Below are positions 1 through 9,426 of a stretch of DNA of 42,538 bases, one piece after another. Under the pieces are notes generated by a model. It saw only the letters and a program-made list of their open reading frames with translations, had not been told where the DNA came from and did no database searches. The translations under genes were made by a program, and so were the position numbers. The stretch is from Zygnema cylindricum. Lineage: Eukaryota; Streptophyta; Zygnematophyceae; Zygnematales; Zygnemataceae. Numbering within the stretch: position 1 is the stretch's first letter; the number at the start of each line of letters is the position of its first letter. The stretch spans positions 1 through 42,538 of the forward strand of contig JBBHKE010002433.1 of the NCBI GenBank assembly GCA_037447655.1. Reading direction: 5' to 3'.

Positions 1-369
1 AGACGACCACGTCAGAATTGCCAAGTGGACTAAGAAAAGAAGTGTTCACATAGTGCTATCAATCCACCGACCGGCTGCTGACTAGGAAATTGTACCGTTG
101 TAAGGTCATTGTCACATCCAACCGATCACATTTTCCCGTTGGAAAATGAATCCGTTGTATACTTTACCGTTCATAAGGCTGACTGTGAGCCGTTAGAGGT
201 ATCCGTTCGCCAATCGTCAACGGGATCTTGGACCGTCGTATCTCCAACTGTCGTAACAGAGAACGTTTTGTACTATTTGTCCGCAATTCCTTGAATGCTC
301 TGAAAGAGCCGCAGTCCGTACATTGCGAGTTCGGGGCACACCCGCACAGGACAAACTCTGTAGCAAGTA
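1..369. other. Unassigned sequence at left edge
   Basis: No coding region is recognised. A 61-codon open stretch at 109-294 lacks an ATG start and resembles no family I know. The segment ends at the TA preceding a CACCG-type element end (370), so it may itself be old transposon sequence. Confidence 0.4.
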
Positions 370-388
370 CACCGTGAGTCGCTATAAG

Positions 389-732
389 AAGTGTTGGGTA
401 TCGGGTAGTTTCATATCGCGATGATTTCGATATTCAATATATCGAATATCGATCGAGCAGATTCCTCGATATATCGTACCGAGACCAACATAAATCATCG
501 CGATATATATCGCAAAAATTGCTTGTCCGTACAGTGAGAGTACGGAAAACTGTACGAAAAGTCGTACGAAAATCGTACGGAAAACTGGTTGGAAAATAAT
601 TTTAAAATTTTCATTTCGATATATCGGCTGCCGATATATCGCGACAAGTAATATCGCGATATATCGATTATCGGGTACCTAAAATTCGGTACATATCGAA
701 TATCGGCAAGTGGTCCTCGATACCCAACACTA
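389..732. mobile_element. hAT-like MITE, TAGTGTTG family, inside a CACCG-type element end
   Basis: The terminal inverted repeats are AAGTGTTGGGTATCG on the left and the complement of TAGTGTTGGGTATCG on the right. An 8-bp flank GCTATAAG (381-388) is matched by GCTATTAG (733-740), one mismatch, which fits hAT-type target duplication. There is no coding capacity; the interior is rich in short palindromes built on CGATATATCG. The target is itself a CACCG-type terminus: CACCGTGAGTCGCTAT begins at 370 after a TA and resumes as TTAGTGT beyond the insertion. A second well-bounded copy is at 30567-31010. Superfamily is inferred from TSD length and TIR only. Confidence 0.7.
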
Positions 733-740
733 GCTATTAG

Positions 741-1814
741 TGTGAAGAAATTATTGGTGTAACGAAAAACAAAGATTTTTATGAAATCTATTTTACGTTA
801 ATTGACCCAACTTTACAAAACAGTAAAACACTAACGCTAATTTACACACATTACACTAAGGGTACCTCCCTATGTGTTAAAGTATCGACTTTAATCTGTC
901 GTTTTAGCACAAAACGCAGTTCCGTACGAGGAAAACTTTAGACGTACAAAAAAATAAATTCTTTAAAAGTACAGCAAACGTCAAGTCTATACTTTGAATG
1001 TACGTCATATTTGTCGTCATCTTAACAAATTTTGGCGTTTTCCTTTTTTCGACCCCCGGGCAAGAGATTCCAGCCCGTCAAAAAACTTCATCAAAAATCA
1101 CCTCGCGAGTGATTTCAGGGAAAGTACCGCCCAAAACAACGAATGCAAAACGGCCCACGCACGCGACACACGAGCGGGAAAATTTTAGGACGACTCGCTA
1201 TTTTTCTCCCTGTCCGTCACGTGCATGTACGGAAAATTCGAGGATGTACGGAAAAAAACTGAAGGGGTCGCGGACCTCCACTTTCATTCATGGGTCCTTG
1301 GTAGAATTTTGCGTCGTTGTCGCCTCTCCCTCTCCCTCTCACACTATCACTTTTATCTCACACTTTTTAGAATGAGGCACGACAAAACTGGTATGAAATT
1401 AAAGATATTTGAAAAATAATTCTTTTGGCTACCCTTCATGTATATTTTTATGGCAAGTAGAGCGAAAAAAGTAGAGAAAAGGAAATTCGGTATCCATGGC
1501 CGAAAGTCCTTGAATCTGCGACGTCGACGTTGTCACAAGTGAGCGTGACGTCAAAATGTCACAAAACCCTAAGCATCTGCCATGTCACTAAATTATAAAA
1601 ATGTAGACGCCTACAACTGTCGTTGTTTTTGTTGGCGTCACTAATTTCGTAGTCGTCGTCAACCGTCATAAAGTTGTACCTACGTCTACAACCGTCACAT
1701 TTCAAAGTTCCGACTTCATTTTCGCACATAGGGACGCTTTTCAAAATAGTACGGAACACTTCACTACAGTCCAAAATATTTTTCAAAGTATCGCTTACAT
1801 GGGGACGTAATTTA
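741..1814. other. Gene-free stretch containing an old dispersed repeat
   Basis: No gene is supported. About 1240-1560 is recognisably related to about 31330-31680: both carry a GTACGGAAAAAA stretch, a CGTCGT...CCTCTCC stretch, and then a GACGTCGAC...GTCACAA(A/G)TGAGC segment. This is an ancient repeat of unknown class. Short open frames here are not convincing. Confidence 0.4.
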
Positions 1815-2007
1815 AGGGTGAAGTTCCATTAGACAAAAGGAAGTTGTTTACGAAATCCGACCTCTCTGACCATGTCGTACTTTTACTTTGTTTTTTAGGA
1901 AAACAACATTGCAAGGAATCTTGCCACTATTGTTCAAAAGTCTGGATAACAATGCCCGTTGATAGTTCGCTACATACGCTTGAAAGTTTATTAAATTGGA
2001 GGATGCA

Positions 2008-2039
2008 GGTGGTGATGTACCTGGAGGTACATCACCACC
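2008..2039. repeat. Perfect 14-bp hairpin
   Basis: GGTGGTGATGTACC (2008-2021), a 4-base loop TGGA, then the exact complement (2026-2039). It lies inside the 1815-3260 element. A perfect stem in otherwise decayed DNA may be an internal structural part of the element. Confidence 0.85.
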
Positions 2040-2447
2040 ATATAAAAAATTGAGTCGCGACACCGGATACCGAGCATATGCGAACTTTACAAACCAACGA
2101 ATCAAAAAATTTCGCAACACGATATACGCATTCAAAAATCCACAAATACAAACGAAATGTCGTAACGCACTTTCAATGGCTATTTTTCCGCGCCCATTCG
2201 CCACCTATTTTGGCAACGCCCATTGTCACGCGAAAACAAGAACCCTAAAAATGCGTAGCATCTGATAGCCTATTCCACCGAGCATTCCATTCGATGATTT
2301 TCCGAATTAGATAATACTATGAAACTTTAAAATCATTTGTATGTGCAAAACTTTCTTTCTATTTGTCGAACGGCGATCCTTTCATTCATGGCCTATTCCA
2401 CCGAAAAAAAATCACTTCCGCAACAGACGGACGCTAGAATAATGTAC

Positions 2448-2559
2448 GGCTTTCTATGAAAACCGTACAAACGAGCTTCCTCAAAATATTACCGGATATA
2501 AAAGGCTTTCTATGAAAACCGTACAAACGAGCTTCCTCAAAATATTGCCGGATATAAAA
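2448..2559 (+). repeat. Tandem duplication, 2 x 56 bp
   Basis: Two head-to-tail 56-bp units (2448-2503 and 2504-2559) differ at one base (TTACCGG versus TTGCCGG). The near identity indicates a recent duplication within old transposon sequence. Confidence 0.92.
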
Positions 2560-2623
2560 GTCGGGTTAAAGTCGCGTATTTCGCCGAAAAGCTGACGTAG
2601 CCAAAACAACATCCTTACGACTA

Positions 2624-2840
2624 CACCGCCAATCGCTATTAGCGTGTACGTTTGATTAGCGTATACTATTATTTAGCGTGGTGTACGCTAATTGGGAATT
2701 TGGAAATTTTGGAAGAAATCGAGTACTCTAATTAGGAATTAGGGTTTTTTTTAAATAGTGTGGATAATTATATTTGAGAATAAAAAAAAAAAAAAGCGGG
2801 ACGGGATTAGCGTACACAACGCTAATAGCGATTGGCGGTG
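2624..2840. mobile_element. CACCG-type MITE with TA flanks (copy 1)
   Basis: Perfect terminal inverted repeats of at least 20 bp begin CACCGCCAATCGCTATTAGC on both strands. The element is bordered by TA on both sides (2622-2623 and 2841-2842), with no longer flanking duplication. It is 217 bp and non-coding. TA target plus long TIR is typical of Tc1/mariner-type MITEs, although the terminus is not the usual Stowaway sequence. It is the innermost layer of the nest. Confidence 0.75.
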
Positions 2841-3260
2841 TAGTTCATTGTACTCGCGAAACAACTGCAGGACTTTAAACCACCGTCGTCGTCCTTCGAG
2901 CATTCAATACTGCAGGTTTGTTTTCGCGCCTATGTTTGATGACGTCGAAGAGTGTACGTTTTCCGACGAGTTTTCGGAAAATCAAATGCTCCGGTGGGAA
3001 TAGGCTATGACAAGGCGTCTGCAAAGAGTACAAAAGTTGTGTTGCACGATGACCTGGTACGCACGTGCATGGTACGCAAATGGAGATTTTTGGTCGGTGT
3101 GAAAATCATTGACGATTTTCAATATCAAATCTATAGTTACGTGGCGCCACTATTTTGCTAACACGTGGATTACAAACTATGCGCAATGGAACTTCGTTCA
3201 AAGTGTAGCATCCTGTAATGTTTGCCGTATGATTACAGTGTCGTAATGGAACTTCAGCCT

Positions 3261-3584
3261 AATTTATCTACACATTCCCATAGTGTAGCCGGCTAGCCGC
3301 TATAGCCCGTGCTCATAAAGTCGACCTTTGGACGTGGTTTGCGCAGTTTTCTTTCCCCCCCCCTGCGCCACTTTATTTACTGTAAATAAAATCTTAGTGC
3401 GCTTTCCGTGTCGACGGCACTCACTTCCGTCCCGACGCTGCTTATTTGACACGTTTTCTGTACTTTTAACACAAAATAACGAGCAATTGTCGTACGAGCT
3501 GACACATTTTGTACACTACGCTATTTAAATACTTCCTGAACAAGCGTAGTTAAAACTAATTTAGTAATTTGGCTGTACCTGAAC
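3261..3584. other. Short intergenic spacer
   Basis: Nothing coding is supported. It starts with the right AATTTA flank of the 1815-3260 element and ends at the TA of the next CACCG-type element. Confidence 0.4.
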
Positions 3585-3586
3585 TA

Positions 3587-4125
3587 CACCGCCAATCGTT
3601 ATTAGCGTGTAAGTTTTTTTAGCGAATAAAAATAATTACCGTGGTGTACGCTATTTAAGAATTTGAAAATTTTGGAAAAAATCATACATTCTAATTGTTT
3701 GGTTATGGTAATTTGGATCTTTGAAAAAAAAAATGTCGGTCGCAAACATGCTTACACTAATATAGGTCTTCGTACAAAATCTGACAAATCGTACACAAAT
3801 CGTACATTCACACGGCCGAAACGCGGCTGTCGGACGAATATGTGCGAGGGGGTTTTTTTACGACCTGGTTTTTATTCCTTTTTAGAACGCACATTCTCAT
3901 GCGTCAACGGTTACTAAAACTAATTTATTGTACTTTTTACTTAAAAAGGTACATTTATGTACGGTCTGTCACTGACCGTACACCACTCTATTTAAGAGAC
4001 AACGTACTGAAAATAACCCTAAATAGAATAAAGAAAAAAATAGAATGAACTACGCTAATGGAGAATACAAAAAAAAAAAAGCTGGACGGAATTAGTGTAC
4101 ACAACGCTAATAACGATTGGCGGTG
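3587..4125. mobile_element. CACCG-type element, long form (copy 2)
   Basis: Termini CACCGCCAATCGTTATTAGC at both ends in inverted orientation, flanked by TA (3585-3586 and 4126-4127). It is 539 bp, non-coding and longer than copy 1. Inside are two features shared with other long copies: a palindrome TGTACTTTTTACTTAAAAAG near 3929 and an ACCACTCTATTTAAGA motif near 3982. A segment of it (about 3805-4030) reappears inside the hAT-like element at 39670-40668. Confidence 0.72.
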
Positions 4126-4127
4126 TA

Positions 4128-4592
4128 GCGTAAATAAATTTTTATTACCATCCATTCTATTTTAAGTTCAACTGTTCAGTGGCCGTAATTTAGGGCCGCC
4201 GACATAGTGTTATTGACACAAATAGCGATTCACGGGTGTACTCTCAAGCTGGAACTGATGACGGCTAACTGCTTGCACATGTAACGAATATGTACTTTCC
4301 ACAATTCAGATCTATGTGTCAGTTACTTTGCAAGTTCCGTCAAGTGACAGTGTCGTACTTTCTCAATCCGTGTGACAGTCACGTTACAATCTCCTGTTCA
4401 CGTACAGCCGCCGGCTTTTCTCCCCTGCATGGACTTGCACAAAGCCTCAACGAATAGAAATCTTCCACGTAGTCAAAGCACACAAACCGAGGTGTTTCTC
4501 ATCCGCCGACGATAATACGCTGCATGAAAAGAAGACGCCGAATTTCCATCCTCGGTCAAACTGCGACGCATTCTCAGCTCACTTTTACCTCA

Positions 4593-4595
<3 letters not shown>
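4128..4595. other. Upstream region of the five-exon gene
   Basis: A solitary CACCG-type end (about 4221-4240, ending GGGTGTA) lies here. The remainder up to the CT repeat is the likely promoter and 5' leader of the downstream gene. I see no clear TATA box. CACGTA occurs near 4467 but no CACGTG. Confidence 0.4.

Positions 4596-4645
<50 letters not shown>
4596..4645 (+). repeat. CT dinucleotide microsatellite in 5' leader
   Basis: About 24 uninterrupted TC units end roughly 70 bp before the ATG at 4717 and continue into other pyrimidine-rich sequence. CT/GA tracts are common in plant 5' leaders and can bind GAGA-type BBR/BPC factors; that role here is inference. Confidence 0.9.
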
Positions 4646-4648
<3 letters not shown>

Positions 4649-4716
4649 AACTCCCTCTCGCTCTCCCTCTCTAAACACACAACCCACACCCTCTTCAGTC
4701 TCCTCTCCCCTACACC

Positions 4717-7032
4717 ATGGCTGCGTCATTTCTACTTGTCTCCTTCTTTATCCTCTCCACCATAATTAGTGTGAGTTCCCTCTCCACTACTCTGGAACCG
4801 AATGAATATTCCACACACTATGTCTTCAGAGGGCATTCTCATCCAAAAGACTCCTTAGAATTTTTGGTGCTGCCCGACTGGCTGCCCGAAAATTTAGATC
4901 TCGACGTAATCGTGGTTCAGCCGCAGACTATCGAGGCGCCGGGACCCATCAAGGTATATAAAGATAATAATACCCAGAGGTTTTTTTTTTTTATTTCATT
5001 TTTAGGGAAAAGGGATTCTAAAGATTTAGGGTGGAATTATATTTTTTTGTATTGTTTTATATAAAATAAACGCATTAATGTCTGGGTGTTTATTGCAGTC
5101 AAACGGAAAGAGGTTAGGATCAACGGTAGGAGTTAAAGATCAATGGCTTGATTTAGAGAAATGATTAAAATAAAAATAGAAGAAGATTCAAAACTCACAT
5201 AATGCTGCCAAAATATAAACTCTTAGGAATAAAAGTACTCTCAGGAGTCAAAATTTGAATCGTGGGTTGGTAAGGATAACGCAGAAAATGTCAACCAGAA
5301 AAGTCAACAAAAGTCAACGCAACAAATTACAACCACCCGAGAAAATTATATTTGTCAAGAGAATTTATTTTACCTCTTATGGCTACTCGATCACTAATGG
5401 ACAAATTCCCGGTCAGCATATGCACACGTACACCCACACGACTATCCACACTAAAAATGTTTTGGTACGCACGTGTGGATGCTTTTGAAAACTGATGTAT
5501 GCTTTATGTGATATGTGTCACAGCCTCTCCAAGGCTCTCGAGTCATTTGGGTTTCGGAGGATATAAGATTTGCGCTTCCCCGTCCCGCGGGATGGAATGT
5601 CGTAACGGTTTCCGTACACGGAACGAATTCTGATTTGCCGAATTCGACTCTCGCACGAATTGCGGCTTTGGACGCATATGTGCGTCTGCAAGGTGAGGAA
5701 ATAGAAAATTGAGAGGGAGAGGGAGAGGAAGAGGGGAGGGAGAGAGAGGACAAGGGCGAGAGCAAGGGAAAGGGAAAGGGAGAGGGAGAGGGGAGGGAGA
5801 GGGAGAGGAAGAGGGGAGGGAGAGAAAGGGCAAGGGTGAGAGCAAGGGAAAGGGAGAGGGAAAGGGAGAGGGAGAGGAAGAGGGGAGGGAGAGAGAGAGT
5901 GTAAGGGCGAGAGCAAGGGCAAGGGAAAGAGAGAGGGAGAGGGAGAGAGAGAGGGAGAGGGAGAGGGAGGGGGAGAGGGAAAGAATTTCTTCCTTTGAAG
6001 AGAATGAAAAAGTAAATTATGGTTGATGTAAGCCTCGGAAATTCTTCTGATGTAAACGCAATGTAAATTACAATACAGTGATTTCATTTTTTTGTACGTT
6101 CCTGTGTTTTTTTTCCTATTTTTGTGATGGTTTTTTGTTGTGTAGATGGAACTTTCAATACGGACTCGAACGGAAAATTTGTATTTCGACCGGAAACTGC
6201 CACTTTTTTCTTTGAAGCTGTGGGTGGAAGATTTTTAAAAGATCGAATTTCTCTACAGAAGGGGAGTTTTAATATTCCATCAAAATTTATTCCTAAAATA
6301 TCTGGTGGATTAGCAATTCAGGTAAAAAAATTCATCGACGTTTTAGTTGTAATGGGATTTTTTTTTTTTTACCTTTTTTTTACCTTATATGATGGTAATA
6401 GCGGTCACGATGTTTTTTTTTTTTTTAAGAAGGGTGAATAGCACCTACCACACTAATTTTTGTAGCTTTGGTTCTGAGAATTTTTGCAATGCCTTATTTC
6501 TCCTTGGATCGAAAGTGAAGTTGATTAATCTGAAATGTTTGACGTTAAAATGATGTAACTGAGTTTTAAAAATTTGAATTGAAAACGACAATCACTTACA
6601 ATTGTTGAAATGCCTGAATTTGGGAATAATGACAATGGCAAAATTTATGATTATTTATGATTGCAGGATGGCAAATTATTGTTAAATGCGGAAATTGAGG
6701 GTCGTTTAGTAATAAGGTAAATATTCCTACTTTGAAATCCTTTATCTCTTAAAGGCTATCCATACATTTAACGAAAAATCTTATAGCTCAGAGTGCTTTT
6801 TAAATATTCTTGAGTTGTTTCCCTTGAAATTTGAACCGCTGAAGGATAGTTGTAATTTCTAACATTTGTATTTTTTATGTAACTCTTAAACAGGGATATT
6901 TTTCAGGAGCCTCGATTCAATTTGACCCAATTTGCTAACGGGACCTCGGATTCCTATATTGGGTATAGGCTTCTATTTAATGCGACTGGTCCTCTCCCTC
7001 CAAACATTCCTCATGTCCCAAAGACACCATAG
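4717..7032 (+). CDS. Secreted or ER-luminal protein, five exons, 256 aa
   Basis: Exons inferred from splice sites and frame: 4717-4953, 5524-5692, 6146-6321, 6667-6716, 6894-7032. All introns are GT-AG, and the joined reading frame totals 771 nt with a TAG stop. Residues 1-22 form a signal peptide (MAASFLLVSFFILST followed by small residues). The mature part has no obvious transmembrane helix and looks beta-rich. It carries N-glycosylation sequons NST, NLT, NGT and NAT, so entry to the secretory pathway is likely. Size and layout recall the uncharacterised plant Expp1-like family, but that is from memory and unverified; no enzyme motif is visible. The stop codon lies in the first unit of a minisatellite, so the C-terminus may have been altered. 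Codons look intact, with no frameshift. Confidence 0.8.
5711..5993 (+). repeat. Polypurine minisatellite in intron 2
   Basis: About 280 bp are almost entirely A and G on the plus strand, with only a few interrupting C or T. It contains about three diverged copies of a 70-80 bp unit: GAGGAAGAGGGGAGGGAGAG recurs near 5725, 5805 and 5874, and CAAGGGCGAGAGCAAGGG or a close variant near 5751, 5831 and 5904. It lies wholly inside intron 2 (5693-6145) of the five-exon gene. The arginine/glycine-rich or serine/proline-rich frames it opens are by-products of composition. Confidence 0.9.
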
Positions 7033-7192
7033 TTTGAGAAAGTTTGACCATAGTTTAGTACGATTTCCACCATAGTTTAGTAAAAGTTTGACCACAGTTT
7101 AGTAAGATTTTGACCATAGTACCGTGACAAATTGTTCATAGTTTAGTGATAATTTGACCATAGACTGGTGATAATTTGACTTTGTTTGACCA
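7027..7192 (+). repeat. Minisatellite spanning the stop codon and 3' UTR
   Basis: About eight diverged units of 20-25 bp centre on GACCATAGTTTAGT. The first unit supplies the TAG stop of the five-exon gene (7030-7032). Variants include CCACAGTTTAGT, TTCATAGTTTAGT and GACCATAGACTGG. Confidence 0.85.
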
Positions 7193-8700
7193 TAAGTAGG
7201 AGGCAATTTTTCCCAAGTTTGCTTAGGTTGGTAAAAGTTCACAAGTCTTTTCTTTTCGGTTTCGATGGGGAAAAAAAAAACTCGTGCGAGATTAACGTTT
7301 TGGTTTTGTTTTTTTGTCCATTAACTTCATGCTTTTTAATTTTGTGAGGTTCTCGAATGGTTTCTAAGAATATTTTTTAATAAGACATGGTCTTACAAAC
7401 ACAATATATACTCTTGTTATATTGGTAAAGCGAGAGTAATATGATTTTTTTTCTCTATGAAAAATTTTGTTTCTAACAATTTGGTACATAAGGAGAAGTG
7501 GTATTTTAACCAACACAACCCCAACTGCCTTTTTTTCTAGAAAAAGAATATGATGAAAAAAGATGATTAAAACTAAAACAGATGATTGAAAATTCCAGCA
7601 TACAATAACTAGTCTGAATCCACACTATTGTTGAGCTAAATGTATTCAATGTTCCTCTAAGAAAATCACAAATGTATGTATTGCAAGAGAAAACATACCG
7701 TATCTCGCTTAAGAAGATATTACCTGATTTTTTTTTTTTAATTTACTTTGTAACTCTGCCATGGAGATCGATAAAAAAAAAAGAAGAAAGAAAGTAAAAG
7801 AGAGTGAGATGTTTGAACGGTTTCCACGATTTCCTTTTGAGTCAATTGTTTGCATAAAATATTTTCTAAATCCAATTGAGATTTATCTTTTTGATAACCT
7901 GTAGAGCATAAAGAAAACAAAAAAATACTCTGATCTAATCTGAAAATGGCAAAGTCCAGAAATCCCATTTGGGTTATGGAACAAAATAATTACAAAATTG
8001 CTCTGGTTACACTTAAAAGTTGATGGCTTTGGCTCTTATTGTTTCTTATTGCCTTTGGTTTCATTAAAATTAGATTAGGACGTATAATTTATTAAAAGGT
8101 AACTTTCTTGTTAAAAAAATCATAAGCATTTCATTTTGAATTGCCAAATATGCTAAATACCTTCCTCACAAAATGGCCATTTTATCCATATTTTTCTCAA
8201 TTTGAAGGTGGTTTTGCACAAACAAAATATAGGAATATCCATATAAATTTCGGCCCGACAAGGCAATTACTACATCCACATGCATATAATATTCCGCACT
8301 AAACAAACAGATTAAATCTCAATTTTATACCTTCTGGTAAGTGGAAAACTCTGAAAATGTGAACCACAAATTGAACAAGTCAGCTGAGATTTTGCTTAAG
8401 AACAACTACAGAGGGCCCAGCATTTATCTTTTAACTGTCTTCTTATTCCACTTCAACATGTGTAGTATAGTGCGAAGTCCATAAAAGTGCGGAATTTCCT
8501 ATTTAATGATTTCGTGCGGTCTCGAACGAATCAAAGCATGAAATTTTCAGATTTCTTCTGGGCTGCATATTAAAGAGGTTTTTCCGAGAATCGATATCGG
8601 CTCATTTAGGAGAGGCGATATTACCGATATGTAATTTTCGCACTTTTTGTTCATAGCCTAGGAAGTTGAAAATTTCTAGAAGCTTCCTGCCAATGTTAGT
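7193..8700. other. AT-rich intergenic region
   Basis: No coding region supported. It contains the downstream flank of the five-exon gene and the distal promoter of whatever starts after 8.7 kb. Homopolymer T and A runs are frequent. A 76-codon minus-strand frame (7738-7968) matches nothing I recognise. Confidence 0.5.
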
Positions 8701-8731
8701 AGGCGCCACGTCACGTTTTTGTTTCCATTGC

Positions 8732-9161
8732 CACGTGTCACTTGGTTTTAGGTCTCCTTCATTCCTGCAGCCACGTGTCTACCTGAAAAACCCTAATTTT
8801 CTGCTTCCACCTGGAGTCACGTGTCTTCTTTCGCCAATCTAAGTGTCTGTCTTCTTGCTCTGACGCCACGTGTCCCTTCTCTTCTCTTCCCCTGCTGTTT
8901 CTTTCTTCTGCCACGTGTCCTTTGTCTCATTTCTGTAAATTTTCTTACAGATTTTGCCACGTGTCACCTACACTTTACCAGTGGTTTTTTCAATTTTGCT
9001 TTTGCCACTTGTCCAAAAGTTTCTCTCCTCTCATGTACCATCCACCCTAGTCTTTCCCTCCCTCTCTTCCTCTCCGCACCTCAAATTTGGATAATATTTT
9101 TCTCAAAACATCACACGTGTGGCTTTGCTATGGCTGTGGTTTTCAGCCGCATTGCCACGTG
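8732..9161 (+). promoter_or_regulatory. Array of eight G-boxes (CACGTG), six about 46 bp apart
   Basis: CACGTG occurs at 8732, 8772, 8818, 8867, 8912, 8958, 9114 and 9156, with a one-base variant CACTTG at 9006. Almost all lie in the same orientation as CCACGTGTC or TCACGTGTC. The first seven, counting the variant, are spaced 40, 46, 49, 45, 46 and 48 bp. The cores are conserved while the pyrimidine-rich spacers are not. G-boxes and ABREs of this form bind plant bZIP and bHLH factors (established for the motif class). Position upstream of, and overlapping, the tentative exon at 9130 suggests a promoter; actual binding is inference. Confidence 0.7.
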
Positions 9162-9426
9162 TCGACCCATGGTCCCTTCCCCTAACCTCCTCCCTATGCT
9201 TCCCTTCCGGCCCTTAACCCTAACTCTGAGCCTAACTCCGTCTTCAACTTGTTCTAGTTTCTCTCTTTCCTCTCCTTCCGGAAACTGCCTCAAGAAGAAT
9301 GGAATTTTTAAAGACCAAAAGTTAAGTAAACTTTTGGTACATTGTTTGAAAAAATATGAGTCGTCATCGATCTTTTTTGGAGAGTTTTACGATTGCATCA
9401 GAGGAGATCTCTGGGACTCCGGTTTG
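9130..9426 (+). CDS. Possible first exon with plastid or mitochondrial leader
   Basis: An ATG at 9130 opens 99 codons to a plausible donor (GGTTTG then GTATGTG at 9427). Residues 1-55 are rich in Ser, Thr, Pro and Leu with few acidic residues (MAVVFSRIATCRPM start), as in organelle transit peptides. The rest (about 56-99) matches no domain I recognise. It lies just after the G-box array and 2.1 kb before the gluconokinase exon, so it could be the leader of that gene, but no intervening exon with the kinase P-loop was found. The frame stays open about 300 bases 5' of the ATG, probably by composition. Confidence 0.25.

Larger units (their letters stand above)
2267..3007. mobile_element. Inverted-repeat element, middle layer of the nest
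   Basis: Left terminus TAGCCTATTCCACCGAGCAT and right terminus, read on the minus strand, TAGCCTATTCCCACCGGAGC form a TIR with small indels. The trinucleotide TGA flanks both sides and may be the target duplication. A partial internal copy of the terminus (GGCCTATTCCACCG) occurs near 2391. No coding capacity. The element is interrupted by the CACCG-type element at 2624-2840. Confidence 0.55.
1815..3260. mobile_element. Inverted-repeat element, outer layer of a three-level nest
   Basis: The left end AGGGTGAAGTTCCATTAGAC and the right end, read on the minus strand as AGGCTGAAGTTCCATTACGA, form an imperfect terminal inverted repeat with a perfect 13-bp core. It is flanked by a direct repeat AATTTA (1809-1814 and 3261-3266). 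No transposase is visible. A second inverted-repeat element (2267-3007) and within it a third (2624-2840) are inserted inside. The superfamily is not assigned. Confidence 0.55.

Noticed and set aside
5709-6026. 105-codon open frame rich in Arg, Gly and Glu (and the Ser/Pro-rich minus-strand frames opposite)
   Set aside because: It lies within the polypurine minisatellite in intron 2; the composition alone keeps frames open.
7030-7192. CRISPR-like regularly spaced repeats
   Set aside because: Units are contiguous and diverged without unique spacers, in a eukaryotic 3' UTR; it is a minisatellite.
8821-9129. Upstream extension of the frame at 9130
   Set aside because: No ATG in this part, and it covers the G-box array; more likely promoter or leader.
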